Below, piece after piece: positions 1-5,188 of a stretch of DNA of 5,188 bases. Where the stretch lies: contig DATLFO010000192.1 in NCBI GenBank assembly GCA_035541035.1, positions 1 through 5,188 on the forward strand. The letters run 5' to 3'. A model generated the notes under the pieces. That model saw only the letters and a list, made by a program, of their open reading frames with translations. It made no database searches and was not told the origin of the DNA. Position 1 is the first letter of the stretch; each line of letters opens with the position of its first letter. The position numbers and the translations under genes are program-made. The stretch is from DASWHR01 sp035541035 (GTDB taxonomy: Bacteria; Actinomycetota; AC-67).

Positions 1-2
1 GA

Positions 3-623
3 TCCAGGGCGGCCGCATCGCCGTCGCCGCGGCTGCTGCTGCTCGACGAGCCGTTCGCGGCGCTCGACGCGGAGACGAGAGCGACGACGCGGCAGGCCGT
101 TCGCGAGCATCTGCGCACGCACAACGGCCCCGCGCTTCTGATCACCCACGATCCGCTCGACGCGTTCGCGCTCGCGCAACGCATCGCGGTGCTCGAAGAC
201 GGGCGCGTCGCGCAGCAGGGCACGCCGGCCGAGATCCGGGAACGTCCCGCCTCGCGCTTCGTCGCCGAGCTGGTCGGCGTGAACTGGTTCCGCGGTCTGA
301 CCGAGCCCGGCGCGCTCGCAACCGGCGGCGCGAGCATCGCCGCCGCGCACGAGCTGCCCGCCGGCCACGACGCCATCGCGGTGATCAGCCCGCGCGCGGT
401 GTCGCTGCACGCGATGCGTCCGGAAGGCTCGCCGCGTAACGTCTTTCCCGCGACCGTGGTGGATCTGATCCACGCACGCGAGGTGGTGCGCGTGCAGATG
501 GACGGGCCGGTCCCGCTCGTCGCCGAGATCACCCCGCCGGCCGCGGCAGCGCTCGCCCTGCAACCGGGGACCGCCGTTTTTGCCGCCGTCAAGGCGACCG
601 AGGTGACGGTCTTCCGCGTCTGA
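3..623 (+). CDS. modC: ABC transporter ATP-binding protein with TOBE/Mop domain, molybdate (ModC) type, C-terminal fragment
   Basis: This is the C-terminal part (206 residues visible) of an importer ATPase that would power uptake of an oxyanion at the inner face of the membrane. The frame is open from the left edge, so Walker A, Q-loop and the signature motif lie outside the window. Visible in order: the end of the signature helix (RAAASPSPR), Walker B LLLLDEP at residues 11-17 with catalytic Glu16, D-loop ending at Asp22, and switch His49 in LLITHD. A linker containing AELVGVNWFRG follows, then a TOBE domain at about 143-206 ending in AAVKATEVTVF. A single Mop-like TOBE ending in this way is usual for molybdate ATPases; sulfate, tungstate or another oxyanion remains possible because no permease or binding-protein gene is in view. 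No ATG start is expected inside the window: an internal GTG at 189 would remove Walker B and is not the start. The gene ends in TGA just before a strong hairpin and converges on icd. Confidence 0.8.
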   Translation, partial: SRAAASPSPRLLLLDEPFAALDAETRATTRQAVREHLRTHNGPALLITHDPLDAFALAQRIAVLEDGRVAQQGTPAEIRERPASRFVAELVGVNWFRGLTEPGALATGGASIAAAHELPAGHDAIAVISPRAVSLHAMRPEGSPRNVFPATVVDLIHAREVVRVQMDGPVPLVAEITPPAAAALALQPGTAVFAAVKATEVTVFRV

Positions 624-628
624 GCGCG

Positions 629-660
629 AAGAGGCCCCGGACGCGATGCCGGGGCCTCTT
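629..660. terminator. Bidirectional hairpin terminator between modC-like gene and icd
   Basis: A perfect 12-bp inverted repeat (AAGAGGCCCCGG at 629-640, CCGGGGCCTCTT at 649-660) encloses the 8-nt loop ACGCGATG. It begins 5 bp after the ABC gene's stop and lies 14 bp beyond icd's stop on the other strand, so it suits both converging transcripts. The A/T-rich ends of the stem give only a short U run (UCUU) on each strand, so it is a strong hairpin with a weak tail, as is common in GC-rich genomes. Confidence 0.85.
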
Positions 661-674
661 GATGCTTCGACGGG

Positions 675-1757
675 CTAAGCGTTGAGCTTGTCGATCACGG
701 CGTCGGCGACCTGGCTGGTCCCGACCGCGGTCGGATCGTCGCGACGCTCCTTCAGGTCGTAGGTCACGCTGGTGCCTTCGCGGATCACGTCGGCGAGCGC
801 CTGCTCGAGCGCGTCGGCGGACTTCTCTTCGCCCAGGTGACGCAGCATCAGCACGCCCGAGAACATCATCGCCATCGGGTTGACCTTGTTCTGGCCCTTG
901 TACTTGGGGGCGCTGCCGTGCGTGGCTTCGAACACTGCCGCCGACTCGCCCACATTCGCGCCCGGCGCCAGCCCGAGGCCGCCGATCAGACCCGCGCACA
1001 GGTCCGACACGATGTCGCCGTACAGATTCGGCAGCACCAGCACGTCGTACTCCTCCGGCCGCTTCACCAGCTGCATGCACAAGTTGTCGACGATGCGCTC
1101 CTCGAACTCGATATCGGGGTACTCGTTGGCGACCTCGCCGGCGACGCGCAGGAACAGCCCGTCGGAGAACTTCATGATGTTGGACTTGTGCACGGCGGTG
1201 ACCTTCTTGCGGCCGTACTTGCGTGCATGCTCGAACGCGAAGCGCACCACGCGCTGCGTACCGAAGATCGAGATCGGCTTGATCGACACGCCCGAGTCCT
1301 CGCGGATCGTCTTGGACTGGATCGAGTTGAGGAAATCGATCACCTTCAGGGCGTCGTCGGATCCTTCCTCGAACTCAATGCCGGCGTAGAGGTCCTCGGT
1401 GTTTTCGCGGACGACGACGACGTCGGTGCCGGGGAACGCGCCGGGAACGCCTTCGTAGAACTTGCAGGGTCGCAGGCAGGCGAACAGATCCAGCTCTTTG
1501 CGGATCGCGACGTTGACGCTGCGGAATCCGCCGCCGACGGGTGTCGTGATCGGGCCCTTGATCGCAAGCTTGTTGGCGCGAATCGAGTCCAGAACATGAT
1601 CAGGCAGCGGTGTGCCGTACGTATCCATCACGTCGGCGCCGGCTTCCTGGACGTCCCATTCGAACGCGACTCCGGTCGCTTCCAGGACGCGGCGCGTCGC
1701 CTCGGACAGCTCCGGGCCGACGCCGTCGCCCGGAATGAACGTCACCTTATAGGTCAT
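675..1757 (-). CDS. icd: Isocitrate dehydrogenase (NADP-type signature)
   Basis: This 360-residue cytosolic enzyme of the isocitrate/isopropylmalate dehydrogenase family oxidatively decarboxylates isocitrate to 2-oxoglutarate. Substrate residues follow the E. coli Icd pattern: Ser80 and Asn82 in RSVN, Arg86, Arg96, Arg117 in VVVREN, Tyr124, and Lys191 in VHKSNIMK. The metal-binding aspartates are Asp224, Asp248 and Asp252 (YGDIVSD). The SxN motif and the KPISIFGTQR region favour isocitrate over isopropylmalate. The cofactor loop reads HGSAPKYKGQ; Lys285-Tyr286 match the NADP+ determinants of E. coli Icd, where NAD+ enzymes usually have Asp-Ile. Tyr333 is also kept, but the following Arg position is shifted (YDLKERR), so cofactor choice is not settled. 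It is shorter than E. coli Icd (416) and lacks a mid-protein insertion. The ATG at 1757 was chosen because AAAAGGAG sits 8 nt upstream; the open frame continues 84 codons further, but only into the gltA start region. The stop is TAG, followed by the shared terminator. Confidence 0.93.
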   Translation of the reverse strand: MTYKVTFIPGDGVGPELSEATRRVLEATGVAFEWDVQEAGADVMDTYGTPLPDHVLDSIRANKLAIKGPITTPVGGGFRSVNVAIRKELDLFACLRPCKFYEGVPGAFPGTDVVVVRENTEDLYAGIEFEEGSDDALKVIDFLNSIQSKTIREDSGVSIKPISIFGTQRVVRFAFEHARKYGRKKVTAVHKSNIMKFSDGLFLRVAGEVANEYPDIEFEERIVDNLCMQLVKRPEEYDVLVLPNLYGDIVSDLCAGLIGGLGLAPGANVGESAAVFEATHGSAPKYKGQNKVNPMAMMFSGVLMLRHLGEEKSADALEQALADVIREGTSVTYDLKERRDDPTAVGTSQVADAVIDKLNA

Positions 1758-1765
1758 CGTGGTTG

Positions 1766-1774
1766 CTCCTTTTC
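1766..1774 (-). promoter_or_regulatory. Ribosome binding site of icd
   Basis: Read on the minus strand, AAAAGGAGC precedes the icd ATG with 8 nt between GGAG and the start codon. This strong Shine-Dalgarno decides the start over the longer open frame reaching position 2009. Confidence 0.85.
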
Positions 1775-1788
1775 GAACGGTCCCCGGC

Positions 1789-1819
1789 ATTATCGCCGCC
1801 CGCGTGGCCGGGCGAACAA
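1789..1819 (-). promoter_or_regulatory. Candidate icd promoter
   Basis: On the minus strand GATAAT (1794-1789) matches five of six bases of the -10 consensus and stands out in this GC-rich spacer. A -35 candidate is TTGTTC (1819-1814), with a long 19-nt spacing; GTTCGC (1817-1812) gives 17 nt but a poorer match. Transcription would start near 1782, leaving a leader of about 25 nt that holds the ribosome site. The assignment rests on sequence matches only. Confidence 0.4.
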
Positions 1820-1836
1820 TCGGGCGAACACTCGGG
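1809..1836. repeat. 12-bp-period direct repeat in the icd/gltA control region
   Basis: CGGGCGAACA occurs at 1809-1818 and again at 1821-1830, and the next period begins with CGGG at 1833. This gives about 2.3 copies at a 12-bp period, near one helical turn. It covers the likely -35 zone of icd and lies upstream of any gltA promoter, so it could bind a regulator. It may equally be a chance short tandem duplication. Confidence 0.55.
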
Positions 1837-1841
1837 ACCGC

Positions 1842-1872
1842 TTGGCCTGCCGTCACTCCGATGTGGCATGAT
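1842..1872 (+). promoter_or_regulatory. Weak candidate gltA promoter
   Basis: TTGGCC (1842-1847) and CATGAT (1867-1872) are the best -35/-10-like pair before gltA, but the spacing is 19 nt and both matches are partial. A promoter must lie somewhere in 1758-1944 because gltA is the first gene of its strand there. This exact placement is tentative. Confidence 0.2.
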
Positions 1873-1931
1873 GGACGTGCCCGGACCCCCACAAGAGGCC
1901 GGGACGCCCCCATCGCCCAGGCCAACAAGTC

Positions 1932-1940
1932 AGGAAGGAG
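1932..1940 (+). promoter_or_regulatory. Ribosome binding site of gltA
   Basis: AGGAAGGAG lies 4 nt before the ATG at 1945. The spacing is short for the second AGGAG and about 9 nt for the first AGGA. It is the only good Shine-Dalgarno in the leader and supports 1945 rather than the in-frame ATG at 1759. Confidence 0.75.
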
Positions 1941-1944
1941 CGGG

Positions 1945-3063
1945 ATGCCAGGAGCCGGCCTCGAAGACGTCGTCGCGGCGGCGACAGCGATCTCGGATAT
2001 CGACGGCAAGCTCGGTCGTCTGTTCTACGTCGGCTACGACATCCACGACCTCGCACCGAACTCGACGTTCGAAGAAGTCGTCTATCTGCTGCATCATTTG
2101 GCTCTGCCCACGCAAGGCGAGCTGGACAAGCTCACCGACAACTTGATCAGCGAGCGCGACCTGAACCCATGGGTCGCGGCGCTGATGCCGACGTTCGCCA
2201 GCGAATCATCCCCCATGTCGATGCTGCGCACCACGGTTTCCGCGATGAGCGCGCACGACCCCGACGGCTGGGACAACTCTGCCGAAGCGAACTACCGCAA
2301 GGCGATGCGGCTGATCTCGCGCCTGCCGAACGCGATCGGCTCCTACCACCGGCTACGCAACGGCCTCGAGCCGCTGCGCCCCAACCCGAAGCTGACCCAC
2401 GCCGGCAATCTGCTGTGGATGATCACCGGCGAGGAGCCGGACGAGGACGCCGCGCGGGTGATGGACATCTGCCTGATCCTGCACGCCGACCACACCATGA
2501 ACGCCTCGACGTTCGCGGCCCGCGTGGCCGCTTCGACGTTGTCCGACATCCACTCGGCGATGACCGCGGCGATCGCGACGCTCAAGGGACCGCTGCACGG
2601 CGGCGCGAACGAGGCCGTGATGAAGATGCTGCTCGAGATCGGCGATCCGTCCAAAGCCCCGGACTACATCAGAAAGGCTTTGGCCGAGAAGAAGAAAATC
2701 ATGGGCTTCGGCCACCGCGTCTACAAGACCGAGGATCCGCGTGCCACGCACCTGCGCCGCCTTTCGAAGGAGATCGGCGAGCGCATCGGCGACATGCGCT
2801 GGTTCGAGATCAGCCAGGCGATCGAGCAGACGGTCATGGAAGAGAAGGGCCTCTACCCGAACGTGGACTTCTACGCTGCCAGCGTCTACTACTGTCTCGG
2901 GCTGCCGATCGATCTGTTCACGCCGATCTTCGCCGCGTCACGCGTGGCCGGCTGGACGGCACATGCGCGCGAGCAGTACGCCGACAACCGACTGATCCGG
3001 CCCGAGTCCGAGTACATCGGGCCGCGAAACCAGAGCTACCGCCCGATCGACCAGCGAGGCTAA
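1945..3063 (+). CDS. gltA: Citrate synthase
   Basis: This 372-residue protein condenses acetyl-CoA with oxaloacetate to form citrate, the entry step of the TCA cycle, in the cytosol. The catalytic triad is visible as His218 in GPLHGGANEAV, His257 in GFGHRVYK and Asp308 in NVDFYAASVYY. His183 in LHADHTMNAS and the arginines at 333 (ASRVAGW) and 352 (NRLIRPES) fit the oxaloacetate/citrate site. The N-terminus (SDIDGKLGRLFYVGYDIHDLA) is the usual start of the short bacterial form of about 370-380 residues; the extra N-terminal domain of Gram-negative hexameric enzymes is absent. The ATG at 1945 has a strong ribosome site. The frame is open back to 1759, but that part would overlap the icd promoter and has no family resemblance. 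The gene diverges from icd and is followed after 6 bp by a CBS-domain gene. 2-Methylcitrate synthase is a close relative and cannot be excluded from sequence alone, but no prp genes are nearby and the icd neighbour favours citrate synthase. Confidence 0.93.
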   Translation: MPGAGLEDVVAAATAISDIDGKLGRLFYVGYDIHDLAPNSTFEEVVYLLHHLALPTQGELDKLTDNLISERDLNPWVAALMPTFASESSPMSMLRTTVSAMSAHDPDGWDNSAEANYRKAMRLISRLPNAIGSYHRLRNGLEPLRPNPKLTHAGNLLWMITGEEPDEDAARVMDICLILHADHTMNASTFAARVAASTLSDIHSAMTAAIATLKGPLHGGANEAVMKMLLEIGDPSKAPDYIRKALAEKKKIMGFGHRVYKTEDPRATHLRRLSKEIGERIGDMRWFEISQAIEQTVMEEKGLYPNVDFYAASVYYCLGLPIDLFTPIFAASRVAGWTAHAREQYADNRLIRPESEYIGPRNQSYRPIDQRG

Positions 3064-3069
3064 GCGCAC

Positions 3070-3534
3070 ATGAAGATCAGCGAGATCATGACCAAGGCGG
3101 CGGTCGTGGACGCCGCGGACGACACACTCGCGGACGCGGCGAAGAAGATGCGCGCCGCGCAGACCGGATCGCTGTTGATCATGGACGGCGAGCATCTGAA
3201 CGGCATCGTGACCGAGCGCGACGTGCTGCGCTGCGTGGCGGAAGGCCAAGACCCTGCTGCGATGCCGCTGAAGGACGTCATGACCACCGACGTGATCACG
3301 ATCAGCCCGCAGACCTCGCTGAAGGAAGCGGCCGCGCTGATGGCCGACAAGTGGATCCGCCACCTGCCGGTCGTCGAAGGCACGAAGGTCGTCGGGATCA
3401 TCTCGCAGCGCGACCTGACCGGCGTGCTGGCCGCGGCGCTCAACGAGCCCGAGGCCCTTCACCGCATCGTCGAGGGCTCGCAGCTGATCAGCGAGCGCCG
3501 CCTGAAGCGTATCGAAGCCGGAGACCTGGACTAG
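3070..3534 (+). CDS. Two-CBS-domain protein, putative adenine-nucleotide sensor
   Basis: This 154-residue soluble protein consists of a tandem CBS pair (Bateman module) with no catalytic or DNA-binding domain attached. CBS1 spans about residues 7-56 and ends GIVTERDVL; CBS2 spans about 70-122 and ends GIISQRDL. Both carry the G-x-x-T/S-x-x-D pattern (Thr48/Asp51, Ser112/Asp115) that contacts ribose and phosphate of AMP, ADP or ATP in this family, so ligand binding is likely. Residues 127-154 form a charged tail outside the fold. The start ATG lies 6 bp after the gltA stop, and its GAGG ribosome site (3056-3059) is inside the last gltA codons, so the two genes are probably co-transcribed and translationally coupled. 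The inferred role is sensing cell energy state and acting on a partner protein, perhaps citrate synthase. The partner is unknown, and stand-alone CBS proteins have diverse roles. The TAG stop overlaps the stop of the opposing nuclease gene. Confidence 0.9.
   Translation: MKISEIMTKAAVVDAADDTLADAAKKMRAAQTGSLLIMDGEHLNGIVTERDVLRCVAEGQDPAAMPLKDVMTTDVITISPQTSLKEAAALMADKWIRHLPVVEGTKVVGIISQRDLTGVLAAALNEPEALHRIVEGSQLISERRLKRIEAGDLD
3476..3496 (-). terminator. Hairpin inside CBS gene end, possible terminator for folD-nuclease transcript
   Basis: GCTCGC (3476-3481) pairs with GCGAGC (3491-3496) around a 9-nt loop that itself contains the palindrome TGATCA. It lies 35-55 nt past the nuclease stop on the minus strand. 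There is no U tract and it is within coding sequence, so this is only a candidate. Confidence 0.2.
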
Positions 3535-4487
3535 ATCGGGTCTTCGTCTTCATACTCCGGAGCGGCCGATGGCCGCTCTGCCGCTATCCAGTGCATGCCG
3601 GGTTCGCAGGTTTCGCGCGCCGGGCAGAACAGGCAGTGCGGCCCGGGGTTCATCACCGGCTGACGGCTCTGCAGCGCCGCGATGCGCCGGATCCCGTCCG
3701 CGGTTCGCCGGATCGCGGTTTGCAGCAGCTCTTCGGTGACGGTCTCGACGTGGAAGTCGGCTTCGTGCAGGTAGTAGCTGGCGACGCGGTACGGCGGCAC
3801 GCCGGTCTTGAGCGTCTCGATCAGCGCGTAGTAGCGCAGATCGTCCACGTGGCTGGAGTGCCGCTTTCCGGTCTTGAAATCGACGATCACGACCCGCGCA
3901 CGCATCCCGTCGGGAGGCCCGAACGCCATGTCGTACTTCGCGCCCAGCTTCACCCGCCCGCGGAACAGCTGCACGCGCACGCTGGCTTCGGTGCGGGGGT
4001 ACCAGCGACGGTCCACCTTCGGCCAGTCGCTCATGAATCCGACGACCGCGTTGTTGGCCTCGCCTTTCAGCCGGGCCATGTCGATCGGATCCAGGCCCTT
4101 CAGGAACGTCGCGACCGACTCTTGCTCGGATCCGTCGCTGAGCGCCGCAACCGCGCGGTCGATCAGATCGAGCGGCGCGCCCGCATCCGGATCCATCATC
4201 GCGATCTCGATCGCGGTATGCGCGACGCGCCCGCGGATCATCTGAATCGTCCACGCGAACTCTTTCGCGTTCTTCGCCGCCCAACGGCCTTCGCAGCGAT
4301 GAATCAGATCCAGATCGTATTTGCCGACGAAGATGGCCGCGCCCATCGCATCCACGGCCGCGCGGATCGAGTCCTCGAGTTCCGAGCGAATGCGAGTGCG
4401 GATGTCGCCATCCCAAACCGGCCGCTCCTCGCGGCCGAACAGCTCGTCGAAGATCCGCTGCTGCGCAGGCGTCCGCTCGGTGGTCAC
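3531..4487 (-). CDS. PD-(D/E)XK nuclease superfamily protein, RecB/Cas4-like with Fe-S cysteines
   Basis: This is a 318-residue cytosolic protein with the layout of RecB/AddB/Cas4-type nucleases. An early cysteine, Cys65 in DLIHRCEGRW, precedes RGRVAHTAIE (His90, Glu94; motif I). Glu167 follows, then LGAKYDMAFG with Asp186 (motif II) and VVIVDFKTGK with Asp203 and Lys205 (motif III). DDLRYYALIETL matches the Q-x-x-x-Y helix, with Asp216 where Gln is usual and Tyr220 kept. The end has C-x2-C-x5-C (Cys285, Cys288, Cys294), which with Cys65 forms the four-cysteine set that holds a [4Fe-4S] cluster in Cas4 and AddB. These residues imply a metal-dependent DNA nuclease; the substrate is unknown. 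No helicase domain, cas gene or repeat array is in view, so it is neither a full RecB/AddB nor demonstrably Cas4. The GTG at 4487 is the first start after an in-frame TAG; no clear Shine-Dalgarno precedes it. It follows folD by 40 bp. The last 18 residues are acidic (EYEDEDPI). Confidence 0.85.
   Translation of the reverse strand: MTTERTPAQQRIFDELFGREERPVWDGDIRTRIRSELEDSIRAAVDAMGAAIFVGKYDLDLIHRCEGRWAAKNAKEFAWTIQMIRGRVAHTAIEIAMMDPDAGAPLDLIDRAVAALSDGSEQESVATFLKGLDPIDMARLKGEANNAVVGFMSDWPKVDRRWYPRTEASVRVQLFRGRVKLGAKYDMAFGPPDGMRARVVIVDFKTGKRHSSHVDDLRYYALIETLKTGVPPYRVASYYLHEADFHVETVTEELLQTAIRRTADGIRRIAALQSRQPVMNPGPHCLFCPARETCEPGMHWIAAERPSAAPEYEDEDPI
3558..3580 (+). terminator. GC-rich hairpin after CBS gene, possible terminator for gltA-CBS transcript
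   Basis: GAGCGGCC (3560-3567) and GGCCGCTC (3571-3578) form a perfect 8-bp stem with a GAT loop, extended by a G-U pair and a C-G pair to 3558/3580. It starts 24 nt past the CBS stop, inside the last codons of the opposing nuclease gene. No U tract follows, so termination would have to be hairpin-driven or Rho-assisted. Confidence 0.35.
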
Positions 4488-4527
4488 GGGGCCATGCTAG
4501 CCGCAGGGGCCGACAGCGACCAGGGAG

Positions 4528-5188
4528 CTACGACAGGGTTGCGGCGAGCGCGGTGTTTTTCAGCAGCATCGCGATGGTCATGGGACCGACACCCCCGGGA
4601 ACCGGCGTGATCGCCCCCGCAACCCGAGCCACCGACGCGAAGTCCACGTCGCCGATCAGCTTGCCGTCCGGGCCGCGGTTGGTGCCGACGTCGATCACGC
4701 TCGCGCCGGGCTTGATCATCTCGCCGGTCAGCGAGCCCGCGCGGCCCGCGGCGACGACGACGATGTCGGCCTGCTTCGTGAACGACGCGACGTCCCGGGT
4801 GCCCGTGTGGACTAGCGTGACCGTCGCGTTGAGCCCATCGGCCTTCTGTCCCATCAGCACGGCGAGCGGGCGGCCCACCAGGTTCGAGCGGCCCACCACG
4901 ACCACGTGCGCGCCGTCCACTTCGATGCCGCTGCGGTGCAGGATCTCGACCACGCCCGACGGCGTCGCGGGAACGAACCGCGGCCGTCCCAGCATCAGCA
5001 GACCTTGATTTTCGGGATGGAGCCCGTCGACGTCCTTGAGCGGATCGACGGCTTCCTGCGCGACCACGGCATCCAAACCGCGAGGGAGCGGCAGCTGCAC
5101 GATGATGCCGGTCACGCTCGCGTCGGAGTTGAGGTCGCGGATCGTGCCGAGCAACCGGTCCATGGTCGTGTCGGCCGGCAGATCGGCG
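4528..5188 (-). CDS. folD: Bifunctional methylenetetrahydrofolate dehydrogenase/methenyl-THF cyclohydrolase, N-terminally cut by window edge
   Basis: FolD oxidises 5,10-methylene-THF to methenyl-THF with NADP+ and hydrolyses it to 10-formyl-THF, feeding purine and formyl-Met synthesis. 219 residues are visible; the frame is open through the right edge, so roughly 65-70 N-terminal residues, including the catalytic Tyr and Lys region, are outside. Visible in order: GIIVQLPLP (Gln31, active site), DVDGLHPEN (Asp54), PATPSGVVEIL, the Rossmann motif VVVVGRSNLVGRPLA at about 95-109, AAGRAG at 147-151, VIDVGTNR, and the C-terminal PVPGGVGPMTIAMLL. Deviations from common family wording are PATP for PCTP and HTGTRD for the usual HSRT-like stretch after ATVT, which contacts the NADP phosphate area. 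The core is intact, so it is probably active. The internal ATG at 5163 is not the start because the folate domain continues upstream of it. The stop is TAG, and the downstream nuclease gene begins 40 bp later on the same strand, suggesting one transcript. Confidence 0.94.
   Translation of the reverse strand, partial: ADLPADTTMDRLLGTIRDLNSDASVTGIIVQLPLPRGLDAVVAQEAVDPLKDVDGLHPENQGLLMLGRPRFVPATPSGVVEILHRSGIEVDGAHVVVVGRSNLVGRPLAVLMGQKADGLNATVTLVHTGTRDVASFTKQADIVVVAAGRAGSLTGEMIKPGASVIDVGTNRGPDGKLIGDVDFASVARVAGAITPVPGGVGPMTIAMLLKNTALAATLS

Noticed and set aside
1..40. Possible frameshift or cloning junction at the left edge (GATC end, NotI-like site at 9-16)
   Set aside because: The frame from position 3 reads as a plausible signature-helix end (RAAASPSPR) directly into Walker B. 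GCGGCCGC is unremarkable in GC-rich DNA, so no break is needed.
837..1871. 344-codon open frame antisense to icd
   Set aside because: It mirrors the icd codons, has no family motif, and its translation is rich in His, Arg, Val and Asp as expected from the complement of a GC-rich gene.
1879..1903. Hairpin in the gltA leader (CCCGG at 1880-1884 with CCGGG at 1899-1903)
   Set aside because: A 5-bp stem with a 14-nt loop is weak and expected by chance in GC-rich sequence; nothing suggests a riboswitch or attenuator.
1759..1944. N-terminal extension of gltA to the ATG at 1759
   Set aside because: The extra 62 residues have no citrate synthase similarity and would run through the divergent icd promoter. 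A good ribosome site sits right before 1945.
1758..2009. N-terminal extension of icd by 84 codons
   Set aside because: It overlaps the gltA start and the control region and resembles no dehydrogenase. The ATG at 1757 has a strong ribosome site and begins exactly at the family N-terminus (MTYKVTFIPGDGVGPE).
3531..4487. Calling the nuclease Cas4 of a CRISPR system
   Set aside because: There is no repeat array and no cas1 or cas2 in the window. The neighbours are folD and a CBS protein, and similarity is only at motif level.
2169..4610. 813-codon open frame on the plus strand
   Set aside because: It crosses gltA in another frame, the CBS gene and the antisense of the nuclease gene. Its translation is Arg/Ala/Asp-rich low-complexity text with no motif, typical of a GC-rich shadow frame.

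Overview
The window is GC-rich, densely coding bacterial DNA with good Shine-Dalgarno sites at several genes. Protein style (short type II citrate synthase, ~360-residue isocitrate dehydrogenase, CBS pair, Cys-containing RecB-like nuclease) suggests an actinobacterium or similar high-GC soil/aquatic lineage. This is an impression from the sequences, not a phylogenetic result. I see no mobile element, CRISPR array, rRNA or tRNA.

Layout: (1) positions 3-623, plus strand, hold the C-terminal two thirds of an ABC transporter ATPase with a Mop-like TOBE domain (ModC type), cut by the left edge. (2) A strong 12-bp hairpin at 629-660 separates it from the convergent isocitrate dehydrogenase gene icd (675-1757, minus). 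(3) A 187-bp divergent control region (1758-1944) lies between icd and gltA; it holds a plausible icd promoter and a 12-bp-period direct repeat. (4) gltA (1945-3063, plus) is followed after 6 bp by a two-CBS-domain protein gene (3070-3534). (5) On the minus strand, folD (4528 to beyond the right edge) reads into a PD-(D/E)XK nuclease-like gene (3531-4487), which meets the CBS gene tail to tail at a shared CTAG.

Functionally, citrate synthase and isocitrate dehydrogenase catalyse the first and third steps of the oxidative TCA cycle and diverge from one intergenic region. The CBS protein, probably an adenine-nucleotide sensor, is positioned to be co-translated with citrate synthase. folD supplies one-carbon tetrahydrofolate intermediates and NADPH. 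The nuclease gene is probably co-transcribed with folD, but a functional link is not evident.

Most of the window is ordinary housekeeping sequence. The parts most worth a second look are the orphan Fe-S nuclease-like protein, the gltA-CBS pairing, the repeat in the icd/gltA control region and the terminator-poor CTAG junction. No clearly new multi-gene system is visible.
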